Assembly (NCBI RefSeq): GCF_021130785.1
Contig: NC_060208.1
Span: 53,545,501 to 53,609,500 of the forward strand
Origin: Homalodisca vitripennis
Lineage: Eukaryota > Arthropoda > Insecta > Hemiptera > Cicadellidae
Direction: 5' to 3'
Length of the DNA stretch: 64,000 nt
A model generated the notes under the pieces. It was not told the origin of the DNA and did no database searches. It was given only the letters and a program-made list of their open reading frames with translations. Shown one piece after another: positions 49,468 through 61,498 of the stretch. Positions within the stretch are counted from its first letter, which is position 1. Each line of letters starts with the position of its first letter. The translations under genes and the position numbers were made by a program.

Positions 49468-50215
49468 GTAAGTATAAATTTACTGTAATATAAATTAGTA
49501 TAATTTGTTTTATTTTCTTGTATAGGATTATACAGGCTCATCAAAAAAGGTTGAACATATTTCAAAATATCACGTTAAATAACTACTTACTAAAGAGTAA
49601 AACCAATTTTTTGTTCTGTTGATCACAGTCATCAATAGCTTTTTTATGCCTTAGTATGTTTTAATATAAACACTGTTGTTCTGTTCATGTCAAGCCACCT
49701 TAAGATCGGTATCGGTAGCTTTGTTAACTTTGGCATCTGCACTGGTTCATTTTGAGCAGTGATAGCAATAAACTGTTTTTTAGATGATACAAATCACAAT
49801 TTTCTCACTTATACTCATGTTTTTAAAACATCCATAGAAAAAAATATCTTTGGGGTCAGTCTGGACTTTCTGAAGGCTCCAGTTAAATTTATTTTAAACT
49901 ATCGTGCTCTAACATGGTAGAATAAAGTTTACCTCTTTTGTTTGCTTAACAAAAAATAATAATCCAACATATTCTTGTATTAATATGTTCCATACCATCA
50001 CTTTTGGTTGTTTTTGGTGCTGAGACGGCCAAATCCTACTTTGATTATGCTTATTTACGAAACCATTGGCGTCATATGTTGCTTCACCTTATATAAATTG
50101 GTTTTGAAATAACTATGTCATCAATGTTATTGAAAATTTGGATTGCACATTAATCATGTTAGAATAGGTCTAATTCAGTATTTTATCTGAGTTTTATATA
50201 CATGAAAATGCGCAG
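49468..50215 (+). other. caskin intron g-h
   Basis: 0.75 kb, AT-rich, nothing recognised. Confidence 0.8.
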
Positions 50216-50399
50216 GGATGTTATGATGAATGTGGGGACTCTGAAGCGACTGCCCCCTTCTCCGCCCAAGAGACAGAGTGAGTGTGTGACGGTGGTGGCA
50301 GACTTGCACTGCCCATCCCCTCCCGCCCCAGCCCCAGTGGCCCCACCTACCACGAACTGGTCTGGCCTGCACACTAATGGCTCGGATGCCAGCTTTAAG
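50216..50399 (+). CDS. ckn: caskin exon h (Pro-rich)
   Basis: The acceptor is catgaaaatgcgcag and the donor AAG|gtatgt. The exon is 184 nt: one base completes the Glu codon from exon g, and it leaves in phase 0. It encodes DVMMNVGTLKRLPPSPPKRQ, followed by a Pro/Ala-rich stretch and GLHTNGSDASFK. The KRLPPSPPKR motif is a plausible SH3 ligand. Confidence 0.87.
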
Positions 50400-50613
50400 G
50401 TATGTATTTTACTGACTTGGTTAATCTTCGGTTCATTGATTGAAAAAACTAAGTAATTTTAAATGTAACACTGTAATGTAATCTTGTTAAACAAGTTTTA
50501 CTGTTGATTTCAAGACAAGGTTTGTTAGTATGTAACTGTTCGTCTTTGAAACATTATGTGTATTTGATTGGTTGCATTGTAGTTGATTTAATGTTTTTCT
50601 TTATACTTTTCAG

Positions 50614-50701
50614 TCAAGTTCGAGTACAGAGTCTGATTCTTTGCCATTTGCTAACGAGAATGCCGGAACTATAAAGCAGCGGGCAGTAAGAAACGTGACA
50701 G
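50614..50701 (+). CDS. ckn: caskin exon i
   Basis: The acceptor is ctttatacttttcag and the donor ACAG|gtgtgt. The 88-nt exon enters in phase 0 and leaves in phase 1. It encodes SSSSTESDSLPFANENAGTI, then KQRAVRNVT. The Ser-rich acidic block followed by a basic patch has little low-complexity drift and looks conserved. Only 214 bp separate it from exon h. Confidence 0.87.
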
Positions 50702-50854
50702 GTGTGTTCTCTTACCATCACTTAAAGATTGAAAACACTGTGTCAATATCATTTTATGTATAAACAACATAAATTGTGTGGAAGATGTTCATTGTTTTAA
50801 GTTACAATGAATCATGTAAATTCTTGTATTTATAGTGTTGTTATTGTATTACAG

Positions 50855-50915
50855 ATTATGTGCCACCTATAAGGGTACAGCCACCTCCAAGTGAAAATAA
50901 CCGCTCCATTGTCAG
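50855..50915 (+). CDS. ckn: caskin exon j
   Basis: The acceptor is gttattgtattacag and the donor CAG|gttagt. The 61-nt exon enters in phase 1 and leaves in phase 2. It encodes DYVPPIRVQPPPSENNRSIV, with a split Arg codon at the 3' junction. Frame continuity with exons i and k is exact. Confidence 0.85.
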
Positions 50916-52209
50916 GTTAGTTGTGCTGTGTTTTTGTTACATATAAAGTTCTCTAGTAATCCCCGTGGATAGAAATAAACAATGCATTTCATCTTGTTGG
51001 GTCAGACACTCAAGGTCATGCTACCAATCGGTGGGTAATTGTATATAGACTTTAGACTAAGAGACCTATATAATTCAATTATTTTTGTTAAATATTTGTT
51101 ATCTTTGCCTGGTTGTGGTTTTAGTTAATTTAAGTAAAAGATTTATAACGGATGCCATCTTGAAATGGATAGATTGAACATTGTTACTATAAATTTGTAC
51201 AAGTAAACATTTGTACATAAAAAATTATTTATGTTAACATTCAGACAAAATTTAGTTAATGTTTGTTTTAAGATTTTTACAGAAAAATACTGTATGTGTT
51301 TAATATAAAACGTACATACAGACAGATACCGAAAACTAAAATAACTTAAAATCTAACTATATTTAAATGTTAATTTAATATAACCATAGGAATAATCTAA
51401 AATAACTGAAAAGAGTCCTGAAACACTGTATATGGAGACCATGCATAAGAAACACCTACATATCCCATAGTTGAAATTGCAACACTCCAGCAGCTTGTGA
51501 TACAACCATAGTTCTCTTATTAACCCACTGAGACAATCTAGCGAGCAATTCTAAGCCAGGGAAGATTGCCCTGAAGGTCTTTTTGAAAGTGCTCCTATTA
51601 AGTTAATAATAGTACATAAGATATAACAATTCTTTCATGCCTTTATTAATAATACATAAGATATAGCAATTCTCCCATGCCTGACATGCACATATCCATT
51701 AAATTTCGTACATGGCTTTTTATGTCCAAAAATCAAACCTTTAGCAAAACCTGTAAACTGTATTTAGTAGCACATGTCCTTGAGAATGGTTGCTACCTGA
51801 GACGAATAGTAGAAGTCAACTGCTGATCCATACAGGAGAAATAGGCTGACTCAGTCTCAGCCAAGTTGTACTTTTGACAGCCCACTCTAGGTGGTGTTGC
51901 GCTGTGGCGTTCCCTTTACCCTACACTTCCCCATCCCTCGCCTCCCCTCCCCTGCCTTGCTCTTTAGTCCCATCTTCACTCCACAGCTTATTTACAGAAT
52001 AGATCTGCTAGAGTGCACTATAGTCGCACTGTTCTCACCAAAAATACGTAAAATCACCAGTTTACTTATGTTATTGGTCTGTGTTGCTAATATCATTTTT
52101 ATAAATTTGAAGAAATTTGTTTTGTGGTGTCTATAGAGAAATTCTGTATTTGACTATTGTAAAATCAGCTGAAGAGAACTATTGATACTAATTTATTGTT
52201 TCTTTGCAG
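50916..52209 (+). other. caskin intron j-k
   Basis: 1.3 kb. A pyrimidine-rich patch at about 51890-51990 and a local direct repeat (tacataagatatarcaattct at about 51610 and 51653) are the only structures seen. Confidence 0.7.
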
Positions 52210-52330
52210 GAAAGTGGATCAGGAGCCAGCAGATGTACTGAATGACATTGGCAACATGCTTGCCAACCTAACAGATGAGTTGGACGCGATGCTACTGGAG
52301 GAGAAGAGGCAGGGGCTCACCGACGAGTAA
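52210..52330 (+). CDS. ckn: caskin exon k: conserved acidic C-terminus and stop
   Basis: The acceptor is gtttctttgcag; the exon enters in phase 2 and runs to TAA at 52328-52330. It encodes KVDQEPADVLNDIGNMLANL, then TDELDAMLLEEKRQGLTDE. The amphipathic, acidic D-I-x-N-M-L-A-N-L-T-D-E-L-D-x-M-L block corresponds to the short conserved C-terminal domain of Caskins. The stop is followed by UTR-like AT-rich sequence. Confidence 0.92.
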
Positions 52331-53403
52331 CATTGAGTGCACACTACCTCATGGCGTGAAGCAATATCGACGGCAATACTTTGTTGACTTGTGTCGTTTC
52401 TGATGGGACACATAAGGAAAAACCTCAAGACAGTAAACATCCTTACATTGGTTAAGCTGTTTGCAGTGAAACAATCGCTGTTGCTACGTTCATATTCACA
52501 ATTTCGCTCTGCCTTTGAAACAAAATTTTGAAAATTATTGTAAATTGTTCTTTCTATGAAGTTGGTCAGCTGTTGAAGTAAATGGAGAACAGTGTTTTAT
52601 AGAGCTGAGTTTTGATACAGAATTCAACTAACCTGTGATTGTCCTAGGTAGGCTTTAGTTTAGTTTTGTGTAAATTGTTGTGTATTGAAAAGAATATTAT
52701 TTAGTAAATAAAGGGCACTGATATAGTTTCTAAGTATGTAAAAGAAAGTTTAGTCATGAATGAAGTGCAAATAAAAGTTTAAATTTGCATTTTTGTAATG
52801 AATACGTTTTTGGATATTAATTGGTTGTAGATTTTTTTAAATATGAAGTTTTTGTGGTGAACAGAATCAGTAATTTTCAATACTTTTATACCATTGGTAG
52901 CTATAATTAATTAAATTGTGTTTTTTACATGTTTTACTTACTGAAACAATTAAAAAAGCTCAAATATATTAGATCCTAGTGGTGGTTTTAATTTAAAAAA
53001 TAATTCAATATTTTATTATATACCTATTGGCTAAAAATGACCAAAGTTCTTTTCACGTGTGTATGTATGTAAATACGAGAGGGAATGTTGTCTGTTGCAT
53101 TTTAATTATGATATGAATTTCCATTGAAGTAACGTAGTGCGTTGTCCTATAGCCTGCGGAACATTACTGTTCTCTGTACAGAAGTTATTTTTTATATTAT
53201 TTTAGTCGACACTGGATCGTTTCCGTCCGGAGGCCAGGCTTAGTCACCGTAGAACTGCGTAGTTTTGATAAAAACGTTTTTGTTCTGTATTTATCTAGTA
53301 GTTGAGAACGCAACGAGTTTGTTTACGATTTGTCACTGCCAAATCGTAACAGATTTTGCATTACTTGTTATTATTATTTATGTTCCTCAAATGAATAAAT
53401 AAA
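52331..53403 (+). other. ckn: caskin 3' UTR with candidate poly(A) signals
   Basis: No open frame follows the stop. AATAAA occurs at 52707-52712 and 52770-52775, and a doubled AATAAA/AATAAAA cluster at about 53394-53403. Any of these could end the transcript, giving 3' UTRs of roughly 0.4 or 1.1 kb. Which is used cannot be told from sequence. Confidence 0.55.
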
Positions 53404-56400
53404 AATGTACATAAGTTGTTGGATGATTAGCCTATATAAAACATGTTGAGTGTTTTACTTTATTTTATTTTTGTTGTTTCGTTACGGAAAGTGACTTACG
53501 TTGATCATCAATGCCATCAGAATGTGACATTGTGTTTCACAGACCGATATTTGGTGGTATATTTTGTGTATAGAAAGCGAATGGTTGGCAAGACTGGCGG
53601 CAAACGCATTAACAAACGTTTGATTTGTAAGTTCTCAAGAACTACTGTATCATTCCTATTGTAACTAAGTAATTATGATGAATTAATACAAATAAAAATA
53701 GTGATTATAACTGATTTGTTTTCTTATCCTTCCACAACTAATTTGTCGTTTACTATGTCTTATGTAATTAATTTTTTTTAACTCAATTATTCCACAGAAA
53801 TCAGAGCCTACTTGGCAAGTGACCTTGGAGCAGCCAACAAGGGTGGTGCAATGTTCAAACTTGTTTTTCAGTAAAAAAGTATATCTCTGTAGATAACAAA
53901 TTATTTTGCTACAATTTTTGAGAGGACAATTCAATTACAGAATTAAAGGTAGTCCAACCTCTCACTAACAAGCCTCAACTCAAGATTTTGTTGGCTGGCC
54001 AACATATGATCCAGTAGCGCATTTATATGCTATTTCTTATTTAAGAAAAGGCAGTGAATAATTTTTTATTATTATAGTATAAGATGTAAATATAATGTAA
54101 TAAAGTTAGTTAAAAAAAGGCTGAACTTTGTGTCTCAAAGTTTTTATACTGTAAAGTATAATCTACTATAACACTTTCTAAAATAGCTAAATATTTTTTA
54201 TTTGCTCAATAGTATTACTAAATATATATTATTATTTCTAAATTACAAAATGTTAGAAAATATAAGGACAACTTGTCTACTAATAGATCAAAAAATTTTT
54301 GTCAGTTAGCTCTCTTTTTCTAAGATTTTGGAAAACTGATATTAAGTTTCTTTTATAAGTGAAAGAAAAGAATATTGAACATAACAGCCGACAGTAAATA
54401 TTGCAGGGTATGACAGTCTGGCAAACTAAGGATTCCTGCTGGCAAAGGTAGAAGATTAATAATTTGACATGTTGGTCCAGCAAAAGAATTGGGGTTGTTG
54501 GTCCAAGACTACTTTCAGTGTGGACTACTTTGATAACATGAATGCTAAACAGTTTAAAATTGTCTTTTAAGACTCTAAAATTTATAATATATAAATGTAG
54601 AAATATAAAAATTATTTTATTATTTAGTGACTGTTTCCCATGGCTTTGCAAGCGATTTCATATTGAATAACAACGTCATAGGCATCTTTTTAAATGGGTT
54701 TAACATTGGGAGGTTCAGGATTTGTCAATTATAGTCAGAACACCTCGGCCAGAAGAAATAGTCTTGACAAGACTGTAGTAGCTTTGATTGTATTAGTTTT
54801 CACAGTATACTGTGCATTGTATTTTATAATAAATACAATGAAAGGTGGCACAGTGATAAATGCCGTTCTACAACTGTATTCATTGCAAAAGTTGTTAGTC
54901 TGGCAACAATGAGCAGATGCTTATTCAGCACCAAGATTATGTTCATGTGCTGATCAAGTACCTTCTTGAAGCGGTTGGGGGGGGGGGGGCGAGGGTGCTA
55001 GTTTAATGCCATGACCATTTCCATGTACTAAATAAGCACCTCCTAAGCATGACGTAAGGGCACTAAGGGATGCTAAGAAAGCTTCCCTGTAAATTTAAAG
55101 ACATCAAAATATAATAACCAGTTTTATTACATTATATTTATTATAAAATGGACATTTCATTAAATTTTATATTATAGTCGAGCACAACCTTAGTTGGTAC
55201 ATAAAAACAACCTCATATAATTAGAACTACATTGTTTTTATAAATCAGGATGCTTAGGTTTAAAATAAATAATGGAGATTTTAGAATTTTAAAAGGAGGC
55301 ACGACAAATATTTCACACAGTAATGTGTATTTACAATTTTATTCTTTGTATAAAATCTTATCATTTATTTATAGTTTTCACGTTTTATACAATTGCCCTG
55401 TGAGAAGCTGCATAAATTCACACTTAAAAAGTAACTGAGTCAATGAATTAGTGTCCATTTCCAAGCAATGATTATTTAACATAGTATTTCTTAAGTAATA
55501 CTAATACTTAAGCAGCGTTCAGTTTCGAAATTTCCCACATCTGGAAACAAAGGTTTTAGAATTTTGTTTGCTGGATGGTCATTCAGACATACAGATAAAT
55601 TATGTCAGAAGATTTCTTGGACTCCAAAATCTCCTTCCTCAGTACCATTTCACAAGTTATCGTTGATGATATTGACACTTTATTTAAATAAATATAAAAC
55701 TACCATGAATTTTGGTGTGGATTAAACCATTTGGATCACTCATAGTATTGTACCACTAAAAGATTTATTTTTAAGTTATTTTCTAAATTTGTTGTACACT
55801 TATCACTGTACAACTGTTTATCGAATACTAATATTTAATATAGTACTCGATACATTGTAAACAGTTATATAGTGATAACAGTGTCTATAAAAAGTGAATT
55901 GGCAACATTGCTTCCCACATTGACTCTGCAACCCAAAGTGAACAGACAAGTAGAATGTTCTCTACTGGTTGAGGAAGATGCAGTTGAAAATTTCGAATTA
56001 CATGTAAAGATTTTTCAATCAGTGAACCCTAGAAGATAGTTTTCAAGGTAAGTCTGCTAATTTGCCTATCAACTCGTAACAATTCCTGGCTTTCAGCCCT
56101 ATATAATAATTCAAACCTATTTATTACTCTGAGATCATGACTTGTGTAACAAAAAAACAAGTATGCATTCTCAAAATTGAACAAATGAACCCTTCTGTGG
56201 GTTACTCTGAAAGGATTAAAATATCTTAAAAACAATATAATATAGAATTCAGAAAACACGTAAAATCTATTCAGTTTGAGTGCAGCAACAATACAGTATG
56301 ATTATTGATTGTTATATTTCTCTTAAAGTTTAAAAATGTTTTATGTAGCCAATTTTTAAGAGAAAAGTTTAGTAATTAACTCTGGTGCTGGCAGTTTGTG

Positions 56401-59400
56401 AGTTCAATGATACAGACTGCTGCTGAAGTAGTAGTGGTTCAAAATTGACTTATAATACACAGTACGGTTACATAATTAACTTACAATAGTACTGAGGATT
56501 TTAGATACCAATGAAGGAAGAAAAAGAGTTACCTATTTTTTAAATCTATTATGCTTTTCTACTCATTAACTTCATTTATTCTTTTCTGTTAAAACACAAG
56601 AAGACCGTTATACCAGTTAAGTGCAACAAGAATGGAAAAAAAATACTTGGGGCAACATGTGTTAATGAGTAAACTATAGCCCATTTACACACACTTCCTT
56701 TTGGACATTATAGCTTTTATTTGTATAATTAAAGAAAAATCGTGAAGATTGATGTTTCTATGTGTCTATTCTCTCTAGGTTTGGTCTATCTTGCTGAGGT
56801 GTTAAATGTTGCAAATACGAAAAACTGACTAAATGAGTAAACAGGAAATTAATTTAAATTTGTTTTGGTAGTCAGCGGGTAAGTTAATTGTATCTTCCCA
56901 TTTACAAACTGGCTTTTACGTTAATTTTCATACATAAATTCCAAAAAAACAAATACAGTTGATTCTCCATAGTACACTACGATGTAATATATTTAATTAA
57001 TTACTCTTCAAATGTGCATAACAATCTTTTACTATTTTTGGAAAGAAACTACTGTATGATAACTGTTTATCTATAATACATGTAATTAAAATTTATTTCT
57101 GATGATGGATAATTTGAAAGGACAAACAGGTTTTCCTTAATTTTTCCATCATTATATGTTACAAAATAGGACAACATTTTGAGGTTTGTAATCTATCCTT
57201 TTATTCAGGTAACAAAACACACACACACACAACACATGTGATGTCATATCACTACATAAGGACTCCCTTAAGAAGACTTTATCAAAAGAAAACACACTCA
57301 ATCGACCCATCAGAATTTGTCAAAGAAGGAATTGCATACTCTGTTTGACAGAACAGAATTTGTGCTCATCAGACAAATGTGAACTAAAAGGAGAAATGAG
57401 AAAAATTGAATTGGGCCTGATAAAAAATGCTCTTGGTTTGTAGAAAATAAATCCAAAATAGACAATGGGAAACATCCTGTATCAGAAAACATAGCCGAAG
57501 AAACATTTGTAAACGTCAATCCTATATGTGCTGGAATTATAAGAGAAAATTCTAAGAGTATGTAGAAGAAATACAACATTAGAACCCAAACACTCTTTGG
57601 CAAAATCTTCTAAAATCAATACCAATGTGTGTTCTGTTCATTTTTGAAACATAAAATGATGGACCTATTCTATTTATTGCCTATTGATGACAATAATGTC
57701 CGAAAAATCCTGTTGTTCTTTCAACAATGCAAATTACATATTTTTAACATTACTCTTATCCAAATATTTAAGGATTATATTTTGGACTTCCAAATCAACC
57801 TTCTTGATCGAAGAAATAGTGTGCACCATAATTGAGAGTACTCTACCCTGGTAATCTATTGTACGGACTGTTAAATTTTTTAAAGCATGTAGTAACGAAT
57901 GTCATGTTAAGGGGTTAGGAATTAATGAATGCAAGTTCTTTGAATTCCACTGAACAACATCAAAATCAAATCATTCTTTAAGATTGATATTGTTTTGGAA
58001 TGGTTCTTTTTTTGGAAATAACTCACACACAGAGTAACAATACAATACAGATTCCTCCAAGTGATACCTCATGTTAGAATAAATTGGCTTTACTAAGAAA
58101 TCTGTCTTTCCCATACTATGCCTCACTGATTTTGCATAGAATTATCCAATTGCATGTTTACACACACAAATAACGTTTTAACATGTATAAAATCTTACAT
58201 AATGTGATCAGTAGGTCTAAATCTAAATATCTAAAAAAAAACACTATAATCCAGAAAGGTGCCTAAACTTCATTTTTTCAATTTTTATTTAGTTCTTTCT
58301 TTTTAATATTTGAAATTTCAAACATAAAAAAACAAATGAAGAGCGACATATGCAAATGGCAATAACAAAAGATTACCATCCTTTTAAGTATTGGTCACTA
58401 ATTCCTCTCAACCCTTTTTCTTACCTCAGTGATTATGTATCAAAGTATTTCAAATATTGATGAGTGATTATTAATTCTAGTTTTATTACGTAAAGAAAAA
58501 TATTGATTCAAATTCAGACATAGGTTAGAAACATATTCAAGTTAAAAATAATATTGTATTGTAATAATGATCATTATTAAATATACAAGTTTTAGTTAAT
58601 ACAATATTATAAATACAAAGAACCTTATAATAAACAATTAAAAAAAAGTTAAAATTAAAAAATAATACAAACATAAATTTAACAATTTTTATTTCAAAGA
58701 TTTCTTTTGGGAGGACTAAGTATTTTATAACGTAACACATACTTAGGGAAAATTTAAAACATTTTGTTTCTGAATGCCATAATTATTTTTAAACTAACAA
58801 TAATATATTTATATGAATGTTATACTAACAATAAATGTAATGAAAAAATTCTATTCAACTGTCTTTACAATTAATTGTTAAAATATAACAGTCTACACAA
58901 AGATTCATACAACACTAAAAAATGACAGTAGAGTGTTACACCCGTATTGTTACTTATAGCCAAGATAACATTTAACTTAACCTATAACATGATGATATTA
59001 GTTGAGTGCTACATAAAGAGCTACATAGTGATAAAGCTATAACATATTCAATACAAAACTCTACTATGGTCAAAATAGACTCTGCTACTGTACAACAATT
59101 TTATGGACGCAAATGTGTTTGATTAGGAAATTGGACACGGAATGTTATATTTAGTAGGGCAAATTATAAAGATACATAGATAAAACCAAACAAGTGTACC
59201 TTTCAATAGAATTTCGGATTAAGAAAATTATATTTTATGTTGTTACACACATTTTTATGCAGTCATATTTAAGAAATATTTTTCAACCTGGAGCTATAAA
59301 AATATCAAAACAAATTCAATAAATAATTATTTATTAATAAATACAAGTGAAAAACAATGTAGAAGTGTGAAAGGTATTAATAGCATATACTGTATTTAAT

Positions 59401-59850
59401 TTAATATTGGAAGTGTATATGCTCTTCAGAAAATATACCTTGATTGTTGACATAAATATCAGTCAAACAAAATTGATAACGTCAAATTTAAACAAGACTA
59501 CTGTTATTCTTTAAATACAGTGAATATAAATTTTATTTAAGTTAATCAAACTAATTCAAGACTAAGATGAGTGATAACAACAGTCTCATGTTAAGATTGG
59601 AAATCATTTGCTTGGAATCCCGATTTTCCCAGTCCCATGTCAGGATTTTGGAACACACAACCTTCACCAGGTATCCTAATCAACCAGATTTCTGGTATGT
59701 TTTTCCTCTAGAAGCATATTAACATTGCCTTCTATAATGATTATAAACAGGGTCTCATTTAAAGGCAAAAGTGACAACTGACTTGCATCTTCTTCTCTTT
59801 GATCTCATTATATCCTGTGTTACTACATCCCATTTTTTATTGATGTATTT

Positions 59851-60110
59851 CAAGAATGTAGCCAGGAAAAAAATTTGGGGTGGGTCCAGACAACTGACAT
59901 TTTTCCTGTAGTGAACAGAGAGTAAGGCCCCATTTTATTTCTTAAAAAGTTCTTGACCACTTTCTTTGTTGAGAACAATCTTTCAGCAGTACATTTCAGT
60001 AATACAGAATTATTTAAATAATAATGATAATAATAATCGTTTACTAAACAAGTAATTGAAAAAATTGAAAATTTGGGGGATCCAGACCCATTGGACTGGC
60101 TACGTCCTTG
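59851..60110 (-). mobile_element. internally deleted hAT element with transposase C-terminal relic
   Basis: The 260-bp element has ends CAAGAATGTAGCCAG (left) and CAAGGACGTAGCCAG (right, complement). The 8-bp flanks are ATGTATTT (59843-59850) and ATGTGTTT (60111-60118), a target duplication with one mismatch. The minus strand between about 59995 and 59930 reads AERLFSTKKVVKNFLRNKMG, matching the hAT C-terminal dimerisation motif (AERSFS-x-L-K-x-I-K-x-x-L-R-x-x-M). Most of the transposase is gone. Confidence 0.88.
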
Positions 60111-60707
60111 ATGTGTTTATACTTTGTAATGTAAATGTTTCTCAACTTTAAAAATCTTCAAGATCTTAGGGTGGCTGAGTATAACCAAGGATGCGGGCTC
60201 TGACAGATGAGTAACCTCTGGAGAGGATGTAGACTGTAAAGGGTCTTCAAATTTTATTTTCTAGCAATCTATTTGTGATGACCACATTGACAATCTTTAT
60301 AGTTGAACAAATATGTTGTTGCTTCAACTCCAAATCCATTCATGGTTTACATAGTCCCTCAGCACTGAAGCCTATGAATTGCTTCCTTGTCCATCAGCTC
60401 CTTGCTAGCATTGTTTGTTTATTTTACATGCTTGTTCAAAAAACGAGGCTGGAATCCAATCATTGGAGATTTTGTGTTAGTGTCTGACAGATACTACCTT
60501 GCAGAGAAGTACCTTATTATCACTCCGATCTGAGCTCAATCTTCACAATCTGCAGACAAGGCACTGTATAATTGATGTATTTTTCGATAAATTGCTAACG
60601 AGACTCATTGCTAGGCTTGACTTGGCGAAGTGGATATCTAGAGCTTCACAGACTATATTGTATGACCTATTAATTCCATAGATGCCATCATGCCATGATT
60701 ATGAATT

Positions 60708-60927
60708 TCTACTTCAATAGCCTCAAGGCAGTACTGACAATACACCAGCATCACCATAAACCCTATCTAGACAACTAAATGTTAGTACTTGGTAATTCAC
60801 CAGAAATCCCATCCCAACAGTTTCATGTCAGTAGTTGGTAAATAAAATAACCTTCTCTGGGATTCCTACCTCAACAGCCTCAAGGTAGTACTGAGAATAT
60901 ACCAGCATCACCATAAACCCTTTCTAG
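60708..60927. repeat. 63-bp direct repeat, two copies 157 bp apart
   Basis: 60708-60770 and 60865-60927 are about 89% identical over 63 bp, sharing accagcatcaccataaaccc. Between them lies a related, more diverged segment (gtcagtagttggtaaat against gttagtacttggtaatt). Confidence 0.9.
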
Positions 60928-61457
60928 TCAACATAAATATATTTTAAGCTCAAATAAAAACCAATTTCACAAAAGCTTAGATTGAGAGTAAAATATTCTT
61001 GTTCTAATTTTAAAACTACTAGTTACAGCAAAATTCCTTGTTCTCTTTACAGTATTTATATTTCAGTAAAATAAAAATTGTCCTTGTCTCTGTTTACTAA
61101 CAATATTCAGTACAATCACTGTCTTTTTGTTTCTGTTATTCTCATAGATTTTTAACATGTTAAAATATTAAATGAAAAGGGTCAGATATCAAGATGTTGG
61201 GGAGACACATTAAAATGTGGTAAACAAAGTTTCTGCGGTTTAAAAAAGGGACCGTTCAAAACCTGCTCCAGTAATAGAATTAGTACTTGGCAAAATATGT
61301 GATGTGTTGCAAAGTGAACTGTAGGGATAAATGAGAATTGCATTCAAGATTTCTCTCACAACCTTATGATAAACGTTCATTTAAAATGATTTCAGATCAA
61401 ATATCGAATCACCTCAAAGGTATAGTTTACACACAATTCAATAATTAACTTAAAAAT

Positions 61458-61498
61458 TATTTTGTATGTTCTTATTAGAAATAAGAACATACAAAATA
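61458..61498. repeat. perfect 19-bp-arm hairpin, 3-nt loop
   Basis: The arms tattttgtatgttcttatt and aataagaacatacaaaata are exact complements around a 3-base loop. The stem is AT-rich and of unknown role. Confidence 0.9.

Larger units (their letters stand above)
16188..52330 (+). other. ckn: caskin gene body (3' portion; tandem-SAM scaffold)
   Basis: Eleven exons with consensus splice sites and compatible phases join into one open frame ending at the TAA at 52328-52330 (566 codons from the ATG at 16196). Domain order is: basic/Pro N-terminal segment, Gly/Tyr-rich segment, Ser-rich segment, SAM1, SAM2, Pro/Gly-rich linker, conserved acidic C-terminal block. This is the Caskin order downstream of the ankyrin and SH3 part. 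Vertebrate Caskins have six ankyrin repeats, an SH3 domain, tandem SAM domains, a Pro-rich region and a C-terminal domain, and bind CASK; the fly protein has been linked to the receptor phosphatase LAR and Liprin-alpha in motor-axon guidance. The SAM pair should drive oligomerisation and partner binding under the presynaptic membrane. No ankyrin or SH3 coding sequence is seen in the window, so either those exons lie to the left or this transcript lacks them. Confidence 0.88.

Noticed and set aside
49232..49493. Alternative + frames (79 and 70 codons) over exon g
   Set aside because: Exon g has one frame consistent with phase 0 entry from exon f and phase 2 exit to exon h; the others are GC-rich shadows.
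54694..54912. 72-codon frame with a hydrophobic segment
   Set aside because: Isolated, no family resemblance, and AT-rich DNA readily gives hydrophobic frames.
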